NCBI GenBank assembly: GCA_002796755.1
Contig: PHFE01000129.1
Coordinates: 693,710-757,709, forward strand
Direction of reading: 5' to 3'
Origin: Paracorniculantispora psalliotae
Taxonomy: Eukaryota; Ascomycota; Sordariomycetes; Hypocreales; Cordycipitaceae
DNA: 64,000 bases
The notes under the pieces were generated by a model. The model worked only from the letters and a program-made list of their open reading frames with translations, searched no databases and was not told the origin of the DNA. Position 1 is the first letter of the stretch, and each line of letters starts with the position of its first letter. The translations under genes and the position numbers were made by a program. Shown one piece after another: positions 11,111 through 23,000 of the stretch.

Positions 11111-13471
11111 ATGAACACTCTGCACGATGACACGAATATGCAGCCATGGCTGCCAACAGACGAAGCCACGGAGGCGCAACCAACGGGCGTGAGCATGCAC
11201 ATCTTGGCCACTGCTGGCCCCATGATCAAGCAGCCACACACAGCTCCGTGGAGTGGTGAAGGGATGTACAACAAGCAGCAACTGCTCCGTCAACCTCCAT
11301 GGTCGCAATATATCGGCGCCTACCGGGAGAACATCATTCTGTCCGACGATGGCACAGCACCCGAATCCGCCCTTGGAGACAATCACTTCCAGTACATGGA
11401 TGACATTGCTTCCTTCTCCGGCACAGGGAATGAGGCCGTCGGTGCGGCTCAAGTGGAACAGATGCTGGATGGCATACAGATTAGCAACCTTGGGCCGCAC
11501 ATGCCTTCGATGCGCGACAACGCCATGGATTCTATGAGCAACTATTCAGCTGCGACCGCCACGACCGCTGCGACCGCCGCAACCGGCCTCCCTGGTGCCT
11601 TGCATTGTCCAAAGTGCAACAAGGCCTGCAAAAGCCAGTCCGGTCTAAAGTAGGTGTCCCTACCTCGGAATTGACTCATTCACGCGTCTAATACTGGCCC
11701 TTAGAAAACACGAAATGACCCATTCACGTCCCTACGTGTGCAGTTACCCCAACTGTAACAAATCAAAAGAGGGTTTCAGCACACCCAACGACCTGAACAG
11801 GCACAAGGCGTCTGTCCACAAGGAAGCAACCATCCGCTACAGGTGTCCCTTTTCCGAGTGCGAAAATAGCATACCTGACCCTCGGAAAGACAACTTCCGT
11901 AATCATTTGGACAGGGTGCACAAGGTCAAGATTACCTCGGAAGAAGCAGACGCCAGGTATCGGATCGAGTAAGTTCGTTTATACATCATTTCCTCACGCG
12001 TTTGTCTCATCAGTCATCTAGGTACCATATGTCGTCAGAGATCCTCGCTCCACCGACCGATGCCGCAACTGTCGAAGATGACGCCTCATCAGAGATGGAA
12101 ATGGAGCTGTCCGGGGCAAACAACCACGTCGTTGAGACAAGCTCTATGATGGACGCTTCTCAGGCCCAGTACGACAGCCAAAATACGACGAGCACCCTTT
12201 TGACGGACATGTCTCTCTACTCGACGTATAGTGCAGATTCGCAGCTGGCTTTGCAGCACCCATCATTTTCAATTGCCGAGGTACAGACCGATGTGAGCTT
12301 GGGCGCAGAGAGCGCTCAATCAATGCAGAGACACCAGCCATCACCGAATTTCGGCAACCAATCATTCACGAAACATTCGGGCGCGCCGGTCGCTCGCGAC
12401 ATCTTCGCGCAACCTATGGTCCACAACTCTGGTTATCCGGCAACCACCCAGCATGGGTGGCCGCCAAGCCAAGAGACCAGCAGGATAAATGAAGGGTTGA
12501 TACGCTCACCGCAAACGAGTAGTGTCCTCAGCGCTGCACCAAGAAGCTACAACATCACCACCTTGCGCGCCACTGACCAAGCAACCGAAGTGCTGTGCCA
12601 TGACAATCTAGTCAAAGATGGATGGACCCAGACGCAGCTCGTCACTCACCTGTCGACATTCCCGATCGAGCTTCTAGAACAGGCGCTCAAGTCGAAACCT
12701 CACAGCTCCTGTACATCGAATGAACCTGAAGAGAGTCCCGTTTCCAAAACGGGCTACCAATGCAGTCAGTGCGACAAGGTCTGCATTCGAGCTTGTGAGC
12801 TTAAGTGAGTTGCTAGCTCATGCAGATCCCTGGAGAGTGTGCAAGTTACTAACGGACCGACTAGGAAGCACATGAAAAGACATGAACGACCTTATGCATG
12901 TACGTCAAAAGACTGCGGTAAGAGCTTCGGAAGCAAGAATGACTGGAAACGCCACGAGGGCTCGCAGCACGACGACGCGGAAGCTTGGGCTTGCAACCAA
13001 GACGGCTGCGTCGCCGTCTTCGAGGACCGCCTGTCATTTCGGCAGCACCTCAACGAGGTGCACGACATGGAATACGACGACGACGTGCAGGGCAAGCTGC
13101 AGAGCTGCCGCATCGGCCGCCAGTGCGACAGCCGGTTCTGGTGCGGCTTCTGCCGGCGCGTGGTGGAAATCGACGACACCATGATCCAGGAGGACGGCGG
13201 CAGCGGCACCAACGGCAGCCGCCGCTTCGACCACATCGACAGCCACCTGTTCGGCAAGGGCGGTCTCCGGCCGATGCACAAGAGCCAGTGGTGGTTCCTG
13301 GAGGACGAGGCCAGGGGCAACGCGCATCGACGAGCGGACCAGATGAGCGCGACGGCGAGCGTGCGCAGCACGACCACGAGCAACGGCGCTGCCTACAAGC
13401 GCAAGGGCTCAGAGCACGTCGATTCGCGCCCGCGGAAACGAGCAGACGGGCAATGGGCCGGTGTTCGCTAG
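11111..13471 (+). CDS. C2H2 zinc-finger transcription factor with duplicated finger module
   Basis: Four exons (11111..11649, 11705..11968, 12022..12804, 12865..13471) give 730 residues. Two finger arrays are present. The first starts at Cys166 (CPKCNKACKSQSGLKKHEMTH), then YVCSYPNCNKS...HKASVH and YRCPFSECE...HLDRVH. The second starts at Cys515 (CSQCDKVCIRACELKKHMKRH), then YACTSKDCGKS...HEGSQH and WACNQDGCV...HLNEVH. Between and before them are Gln/Ser/Thr-rich, disordered segments typical of activation regions, including an Ala/Thr run near 150-160. The C-terminal part has extra Cys residues (WCGFC) and a basic tail (KRKG, RPRKR) that could be a nuclear localisation signal. Introns 1 and 3 fall at the same place in the first finger of each array. 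The target genes are unknown. Confidence 0.85.
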
Positions 13472-13479
13472 GTCACCGA

Positions 13480-14000
13480 TGGATAGGCACGATGGAGGGC
13501 TTGGCTACAGGTGCACCGATGTACGGCATGGACTGGATCATCGGCTTTGGGATACGGATGGAGCGAAGCACCGATCACCGATGAAGATGCACCACTTCTT
13601 CAGCTGCAGATGTACCAATGTACACCAATGTACGAGATGGACGTGGATCGTCGACTCTGTTGAGCTACGGATGGGATCGTCGACTTGTTGAGACAACGGA
13701 TGCAGCGACGCATGGAGACCATCAGCTTTGTTGAGACCACGGATGGAACGACGGTTCAAAGGCGCATCTCAACCGTACGTTTGCAAAGGCAATGGATTCT
13801 GCGACGTACAAGAAGGACTCGACCGCTTCGTCGCCCACGGACTTTGCAATGTACAGAGAAGGACTCGGCCGCTTCTTCAAGCCACGGGCTCGCAACAGAC
13901 AAGAACGACTCGGCCGCTTCNNNNNNNNNNNNNNNNNNNNNNNNNNNNNNNNNNNNNNNNCTCGCCACGTGCGGAGTAGAATCTCGGCCGACAGTATTTG
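13480..14000. repeat. Degenerate tandem repeats spanning an assembly gap
   Basis: Just after the zinc-finger stop codon the sequence cycles through related short units: gttgag-x-x-acggatggga/gac (near 13659, 13689, 13729), accgatgtac/accaatgtac (near 13516-13631), and gaa(g/c)gactcggccgcttc (near 13860 and 13904). The 40-N gap at 13921-13960 interrupts the last series, so the assembly probably collapsed on this repeat. The true length is unknown. Confidence 0.65.
13921..13960. other. Assembly gap (40 N)
   Basis: A run of 40 N lies inside the degenerate tandem repeat that follows the first zinc-finger gene. Confidence 0.99.
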
Positions 14001-17000
14001 GAGGTGCAACTAACAAAGCAAGTAAGATAAACGAGAGCAGAACGAGACAAACGAGCGGGATGAGGCTAGAGGGTTTTGAATAATGGGTACTGTATTATGA
14101 CTTGTGGCTGAATTTGGAGTTTTGCATATGGGAGGCGTTATCTTGGGATTTCTGTTGCATAAACCCGTTGCCTATTGGAGACAAGGGAAGGACACTAAGG
14201 TACCTATAGAACCACATATAGAGCGGAATATATCCCACGTTTCAAGCACACACGGCAGTCCAAAAACAAGGCGGGCGCTGGAGCCTAGCTGAGAGAGTGG
14301 GCGGAAGGATTCGGTCTGCATTTGGGGGCTGGGTCATCGTTCATGAGAGCGGCATCAGAAATCAGGCTGCACAGTCGACCGTGAGCATCGAGGGGGCCAG
14401 AAGGATGGCAGGATCTCGCGAGTGCCGCATGAACATGCACGGCAGAGCCTGACCGACCCGAGATGAAAGGAACAGGGGCATCGGCCTTGATCTCTTACAG
14501 ACTGCCGAATGCGAATTTGGCGAGCATGATGATCAGAAAGGACGCTATAACCGTCTATATGATGAAACAATGAACGTACATTTGCCACGCACCGCTTGGC
14601 ATGTTCATTCCGGGGTGTGCTCGGAGAAACGGCGCAGATGCAGCCTTAGCTGGGGCCTGCGCTGGGCGTAAGTCCGGAGGCAAGGGGACTTTTGGAAGCC
14701 ATTCCAAGCCCTGCGGCACTTGGCCGAGTTTGTTAGCGCGAGCATGATGCTCATTTGACAGCTGGCAAGGGTTACGGTGGCGATGAGGAAGGACGACGAT
14801 GATGGCGATCCTGTCTCGAAAAGCCCTGCGCCACCAACAACGGTATTGGGACAATGACGCGACGGCTACAATCATTACAAGTCTCGTCTCGATTCACCAG
14901 GGCACAGTTCATCACGGCACACGATAAGAAAGCAAAGTTACAGACAGCATGGCGGCTCGTCAAAGGTGGGGGTTGACGCTAAAGGATCCCAGAACCATGT
15001 GTCTAAACGATGCGAGCGACCGCGATGGTCAGCACCAGATATTACAGACGACTCGACAGTTACACAGTCATTCCCGGTGGCAGAACATCCGGCGCAGCGC
15101 TGCAACGGGCGTAGCTCGTTCAGGAACGACAAGGGAGGGGCGGCGCACGGCGGGCGGGTGGGCGGTGCGGACGCAGACTCGCATGCAGGCAAGCGAGAAA
15201 GAGCGGAACACAATAAGCTTCACGTGGGGGGGAGAGGTCAGTAAACCCAACGGAAACGCTAGCAGTAAGGGCGCAGAGCTCGCGGAAGTGAGTGTAGACG
15301 AGCGGGGTCCCGGCTAGACACAGAAACAGTCCGATGCGTCGTCTGGGCGGTCAATTTGCACAAAAGCAGAACGAAATGTAACGGTACTATTTTGGTGTGA
15401 ACCAACCCATAAATAAAAGGGAAAATAAAAGAGAAGAAGGAGGTGTGGTTGGAATTGATAAGCCACCTGAATCTTACAAATATGCTTTTTGCAGAGCCAC
15501 CCCAGCTGAGAGATTAGGGCGGACAGGAAAGAGGAGACGCCCACGTCCGTTGGCGATGAAGATGAGATGGTGGTGGCGTGTGTACAGAAAAGACACACAA
15601 CGGCGAGATTTACAACGGGCAAGAGATTTCCATGACGAATCTTGCTGATGCAGAAAGTCTTGGCTTGCGGCAAGTGGGTGACGATGAGCGATTTTTAAAA
15701 TTGTTTACAATTGAACGGCAAGACGAATGCGGTAAAGTTGACCGTCGAGGATGTGGTTGGTTGGAACAGACGAGAGATGGGGGAGGGTGTAGGGCGTGTC
15801 CCGTGAGAGTGTGCGTGCCGCCCGATGACGAAGCAGATGACAAAGGAACCCAGGCTGTTGGTGAACATGTCTAATTATGGCTGCACATGGCGTTCAAAAG
15901 TTCCTGCCAAGCGAGCTGGCGTGTGTGTGTGTGTGTGTGTGTGACTTGATTCCGCCACCTCCGCGGCCCTACAAAGATAAACAAGGATGGGGGGAGCGCA
16001 TGGGGGGCACCTTGTCGATATGGCGGCAGAAAAAGCCACTTGGGGTGGTCAATGGTCAGTCACACAACAGGCAAGGGTCCGGAGTAAAGCCCTTCCGTAG
16101 TCGGTTCGCAAAGTCCGCAAGAAGAGGCGCTAGAGTTGGGGGAGAAGAAGAACTAAAAGAACGCGTGTGTGTTATGACTTATGGGTAGGGATGGGTGGCC
16201 AGCGGCGCATGGGGAGAGAAAGCAGAAGGAGAAGCAGTCATGCAATCATACACTTAGTGTGCGCGTGCATGGGATGCGAGGGGGCGAGAGGAGGGGGATT
16301 GAAGTGTGATGGTGGGGAGGACGACGGACGACGAGCCAACAAGCCAATGAGAAGCGCCGGGAATGCGTATGCATGGCACACGAGCGGTCGCGGCAGACGC
16401 TTGTGGTGTGGTGTGGTGGTGTTGGTAGCAGCCACAAAGTGGTGTTGGTACTCTTCCTGCTGCTTTAGTTTGTGTGTGCTTCTTTGTCCGTCACTAGCCT
16501 GGAAATGGTCAAATAAACGGAGGATCGTGTGTGTGTGAATTTGAAGAACGAAGAGGGGGATTCTGAGAGCAGGAGGGGGCGTGTTCGTCAGTAGCAAAGA
16601 TGTTCTCAACCCTTTTTTAATCTACTTTTTTTATGCGACGCCCATTTTCAACGGTACACTCGTCGACCTGTGGAAACGGGGAAAGTGATATGGGGAGAGA
16701 GGAGGGGGGGCGGCGGGCGGTGATGAATGAGCATGGCTGGATTGGATTGGTGCGTGGTGGTCGCTTTGGTGGGTGATGTGTGTGTGTGTGTGGATGTGTG
16801 CATGAGATGATGAAGGTGAATGGGGAGTGGTGAGTGGCTGGAGAGAGAACATGCGCAGACTAGGAACCGGGCGTAGGGCCAGGTTCAGGGTCGGCGGCCG
16901 ACGGGTACAAAAAGGGAACGGCGCATGTCGTTGAGCAATCGGTGACATGTTGGACCCCACTGTGTGCGTGCTGGGCGAAACGGTAGGCGTTTTTTTTTTG

Positions 17001-20000
17001 TGGTGTCGATTTTATCCACCGTTACCCATCTGTTGTTGGTTCCTCTTTTACTCCTCTGAATAATGCCAAGCCAGATTCCACGCCCGAGTTTTCTTGATGA
17101 AGAACATCTTCCGAGAGGAGGAAAGCCACGGAAACAAAACCAGGGCGCCCTGAATCATCTTGGCGCAAAAATAGAACACGATATGACTCTTCTGCGGCTT
17201 GCTTTTCCTGCGCCGCGCCGCCCGCCGCCGGGGATAAGATAGCGTACAGTAGAGGGGGGTGTGTGTGTGTGATTGATACTAGTTTGACTCTTAGCTTGTA
17301 GGGCGAACAGCGCAAAGTGTGGAGATGCCTTCGAGATTGAAGTGGAGACTACGCCACGCGTAAAAACTTGGGGTCTCCGCCTCGTCAATATCATATTGTG
17401 ATTGGCGGAGACGGAGATGTTTGTGGGGATAAGCGGGGCCAGAAGCATCAGGATTGGTTGGCAGAAAACAGGTAGCGCCAGGCTTGTAGGGCAGAAGAAG
17501 CAACGGGGGGAAGGGTACGTATGCGGGCAGACGAGCACGTGCAGAGCTGGGCGATGGACGTGGGTGATGTGTGTTATCAAGAAGCAGAGGGTGTGTAAAA
17601 TAATTATAAAAAAGGAAGGAAATCAATAAAGGCGTAGCAAGACGGTGGACAGTAGTGGAAGACATCGCTACCAGTGGATGACCGATGAGGCAGACAACGC
17701 TCGCACCCCGAACGAGCCGTATTTTTACAGCATGATTCAAACTTGTACGCCTGGGATCTTGTTAGGGGGCCAGCCCCCATTCCTCCCTCGTTGCCGTGAT
17801 GAGCCGGGGCTTCTCATCGAGCTGAGGCGCGCAGGATAGCTGAAGTGGGCACACGTCCTTGGCCAGATTGGGTATTCAGTGCGCTGTCGTTCTTAAACGC
17901 AGACGAACGAAACCATTCATCACTCGGAGATGGGCGGCGGCGGAGGGGGGGCGCAAGGGATACTTTGAGTGTGTGCAATGTTGGCATCCGTCACAGAACC
18001 GGATATCGGGTCCTCGTCTATAGTGGGGTCCCTCGCACGTTGCAGAGCGAGACATGGCAGGGGTACAAGACGGGCAGAAAAAAGTGCTCATCTCGGAGTG
18101 GCTTGCCCCTGTCATCCGCCCGCCCCGGCCGAGAAGAAAAAAGGTTCATCGTGGGTTGTTGACTAGTAAAAAGTGTGTGTGTGGTGTGCTGACCACCCAC
18201 CACGGTCGTGCTACCGAAATCGTTTACAGTGGTGGATGCGATGCGACACCGACGTTACAGAGCGAGCTGCACTGTCAGCGACGCAGTCGATTGACGAACG
18301 GCAAGTGGAATAATCTAAATAAAATGCGATAACCAATTTATGCTCCGGAGTTTATTTTATTTACTTAGTCTTGTATTTTTGTATTTTTAGTTTTGGGTTT
18401 GTTGGGAGTGACAGCTCGGGACGTGACCGAGTAAGTATCCCGCCAACGTCGCCAGCACCAACCATACGCCAACTACCCGACCATCGGCTGACTGCAGTCT
18501 CCAATCTGATAAAAAACACACAGAGATATACCCTGCACAGAAAAACGTGGTGGCGACGCGTTGCCCACAATCCCACGGATTGCCTAGTCCGGCCTACGGC
18601 AGATGCTTACAACACTCATGCACACTCACACACCCTGTATGGCGCATAGCTGCAGACCATTGTAATCTACACTGAAAGTTTCGCATATTGCATTCTCCTG
18701 CAGTATTTCCTGCTGCAATCCTTTTTATTCTCCGGACTCATATCCCCGCCAATGCCGTCCAACGCCGAAGAGCTGCACGTACCTAAGCGGTTCTGGATGC
18801 ATTATGCACATCGTTGCCCGTTTCTTCCATGACCGAAGATGCGGAATTGTAAAAAAAGCCATCTTCACATTCCCATGCATCCTTATTTTCTCACCCATTA
18901 ATTTATTTATAATTTTAGTATAATTTTTATATTGAATTCTGAGGTTTGTAGTCTGTAGTCCCCGTCGGCGCCGTACAAATCGGGGAATCTCGCCCTGCCA
19001 CGGGCCGTCGTGCTCTTGAACTCTCCGTGGCTTGTGCTCGTTCCTCTTTTCGTCTTGGCTGTGGAAAGCCCACGAGTCGAAGACTCACACCCCCAGCTTC
19101 AGGGTCTCGGCCACCCGAAGCTGCCGAAGTGATCGACGTGCTCATGGCCAGCACATGATGGCGTAATCTTACTTTTCTTCAAGGTTTTTTAAGACACGTA
19201 GGCTATTAAAAAACGAAATACGCTCAACTGAGATACGACCTCGACTCATGAACGAGCAAGTGAAATGTCTACGTAGATGCAGGGCAAGCAAGATTGTCGC
19301 AATAGGTGTGGGTAGCATCGCGCTAGATGGCGGGTGCAACCATTGGCCAACATTGGATAAAGCTTCCCCCGGAGAGAGAGGTGTCTGTTTAAAAACCTCG
19401 TTCAAAGCGGAGCCCTACCTACTTGTGGGGGATGAGGGTGTGACTGCATGGGGTTGGTTCAGAACTTTGTCGCCGCACGATATCCACAGACGCATGTCTC
19501 CAATTTTGTTCGCTGCTGTTTGCATCTGATTGGTCACATCTTCGTCTGTAAGCTTTCCGGCCGGTTGACCTTTTTTATTTTATTTTTTAGCTTTTAGCTT
19601 CGGTAGGGATGGGGCACATGGGCAGTGTAAGCGGGTGGGCACGCAGGGGGCAAGGCAAGCCCTGCGCCGTCTCTGTCGTCAACAAGCACAAGCAAGATCA
19701 AGGGCGCGGCGATTTCGACCAAATATCAGGCTGCGCAGCTGAGATGAGCATCGAGGCGACCAACCACGACGAGGTATACACGGTAGTTGCATGGGGGCCG
19801 TAAGATTGGACTGTCAGGCTGTTTCTTCCTGTATTCTGCCTTGCCTTTGAAAGTGGCCTGGGCCGACGAGGGCTGCCCGTGTCTTGTCATCAGGGAAGAC
19901 TTCCGCGTGGGCGGAACAGTCCCCATATTCCATTTTGGGTAATTTTGCCAGAGCGCCCACCCACGTTGAATGGCTGAGCTGCTGTCGCAGCAGCAATCGA

Positions 20001-23000
20001 CCCCGTAGTGCGACCGGCGGCGCAAGATCCGCGGGTACGTTCGAGAACTGATTCATAGCAAATAGAATTCTACAGTCAAGATTTAATGACAAGCTCCCAA
20101 AGGAGAAACCCTCTGCCCCGACTGGATGCCAAGATGTCAAACTCGGGCCCCCATCGTAGACGACTTGGCCTCAGCGGTGACGATTGCCCGGTTGGGCAGA
20201 GAGACACATTCCAGACCTGGCGGTGCAGTTTATTTTTGTTCATGCTGTGTTTGCGCAAGCGAACAGATCGAGCGGGCAGAAGCTTAATTTGGCCAGCGCA
20301 GCTTCTCGTATTCGCACACCGTACCCTATACGGAGAGGCTGTTTCCTCTTTGGTGCGTTTACGAGCTGCAATTGAATTGATTCTGTGGCGCTATTGAATT
20401 CTGCCAGGTGTCTTTTGCCTAATACGATTTCATCGTTAATTTTCTCGTATGCAGAGCTGTGGATGAATGCAATCCTATTTGATAGAGCGCATTCCTTTGT
20501 AAACATCATGCTAGCTTCCGCCTCCACCCGGAGCGAACGTACAGCCTTACAGGAAAACCCGCGGCGGAGGCAACGCTGCATGATGAGCCTTGCACTCACC
20601 AAGCCAAGCCACTGCGCCTCGATGACATCTGGCCGAGTACAAGGCCGGCCGGCATCGCGTTGCCCTCAGGTGAAGCAACCACGGACGATATCCGACACCA
20701 GAGCGCGGCGGCCCCACTGACGACATCCGACGGACTGGGCGCCAGGCTCCAAGGTAGAAGTATGAAAATAAATAAAAAACGTAGAAAAATGTAGAGATAT
20801 GCCAAGACGAGCTGTGGATAGTTTTAGAAGGAATATTACAAAGAATCTCGTCAATGCGGGTGATGCTAGACGGTAGACGGAGCTGGTAGTCGAGCCTTGC
20901 ATACAGCTGCGCTGAAGTATGCCCAGAGCGGCCTAGTGAAGGAGCCGTAGTGGCGACGGCACTGCCTGCCAGGCCCAACTTACTCCGAAACGGCTTCAAG
21001 TTTCTGGAAGAGGTCTTCCGCTATTGTTTCCTATTCGTCCAAAGTGCGATATATGAGCGACGGTTGACCGGCACTGGTTGTCCCAGGCAGCGAACCAGAA
21101 TCTCTCCTTGCTACTCGCCGGGATGTGGGATATCTGAAAGTATAAAGCGTATCCGGATTATCAAGCAACCGCAGTGTAGTTAATTCTGGCTGCGGCGTCG
21201 TTTATTTTCCTAATGTAATTTTAAGACGTCATTGAGACACTGCCACAGGCCATACCAGCCCGCCGTATTGGGCGCCCATCCATAAACCTAACCGCCAGCC
21301 GGAACAGAAACGTGAATCCATGCGACGGTCACCAAAGAAATGCTCGATAGCATCATCGTGTTGAACGACCACCTGTGATTAACACCCCGCCGCGTTTAGG
21401 GCCTTGCAGCAAGGCAGAGGGGTCACAGCTTTACCGCTTCGGCGCGACCCAAAAAGGGGATGCCTAGACGACATCCGGAGACTAGGGGGAGGGGAGAGGA
21501 TGAGGGGTTGTGTTTTGGTGGGCAGAGTGGTACCCGAAAAGGGAACGAGAGGAACGAGCATCCACGGCATTAGCGACACCGGCACCGGTGTAAGTGGCCG
21601 AGGCAGACTACGGCGGTGCCATAGGGCGAGACGTGGAGACGTCTTCGGATCTACGCAATATGAAACCGATGAAGACGATTAGAAAAAATGAACAAGAGTA
21701 ATTCAAGGCTCGGACAGAGGCCGATGCCGAGACAAGGCGGCTGGGGGTTATCGTCCCTTGGCCCCCTTTCGCGGGGCCGTCGGACTTTGATCGTGGCCGC
21801 GTGGGTGAGAAGGCTGTTACGGAGCAGATGAGGCGCGATTTACTTTTTTTTCCAGAGGGTACAAACTCGGCAGGAAAGAGGCAAATCTCCAAATCGATCA
21901 TTCCACACAAGGAAACGGGGAAGGCTGAGCAGAGACGACGAGTAAGCGGGATCGAGTAGACGGGGTCCGTTTTACACGAGAATTAGTGCGTGCGAATCTG
22001 CGAGCACCATGGTACCCCCGTTCGTACGGAGATACTCTTGGTGACGGCGACAAAAAGATGTTCAATGATTCAAAGCTCGGACCCTTTTTTATCTATGATA
22101 CGGAAGAGAGTTCGCGTCTTCTGTGGTGTAGGGCGCTTCATCCTGCCAGGCCAGGTACTGTTCCGGTGGTGCGCTAGCAAGGGAAGCCAGGCGAACGAAC
22201 TCACCCCCTAACTGAAGCTAACGAAGCCACAGGGAAAAACGCTCGGCGTATCTTTTGTTCTGCCCTGCAGCGCTGCATAAGTCTTGACGAACTGCAGCCC
22301 ACCGTACAGTGGACGCATGGGGGGCCGCTGCTCAGTAACGAATCCAACGACAGTGGACACTGGCGGTGCAGCGGACGAAATACAGGGCGGGGGACCCTCT
22401 AAAACGAATCAAAGAAGCCCACAGCACTAGCAGCTCCGTATCATCACAGGCTAAAGACAAAGTAGTGACATCCACAGCGGCCCATCAAGCAGAATAGCTT
22501 GGTCTGGCCGTTGAGGGAACCCCACAAGTTCTCGTTACCCTTATCGTCTGATTGGCTGAAATCGATAGCGTCGACGATTGGGCGATGGGACATCTCGTTT
22601 GCTTAGTGTCGCTGTAACCCAAGCAAGGCCCCTCTCAGCACAGGGACTGGGCCAGGCGGGTGCGCTTCGCCCAGTTGAGCAAGCAAATTCACACCACACA
22701 CACCCACCCACCGGCCCCCGTCTTCCTTGCAACATCACTAGTTGGCAATGACTCTGCGCTCTACCAGAAACGGTACCTCCTCCCGCTACGAACCAGTCGC
22801 AAGAAAGAAAAATGCCATTTCCCGCGCCCAGGGGCATTACGCAGTGCGCCATCACGGTCGTGGCCCCTCTCCGCTGTTTGTTGGTGAGAAACAGCTGTTT
22901 ACAAACGGATACGTATTGGCAGCGGGATAATATCCGTCTGTTGGCCCCGCCGTCTTGCTAAACGACATGGAAAATGGCAAACGCAGACGAGGTTTAGCGG

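Noticed and set aside
17155..17740. Overlapping minus-strand frames with Pro/His/Thr-rich translations
   Set aside because: They arise from GT-rich and G-rich simple sequence on the plus strand and are not coding-like.
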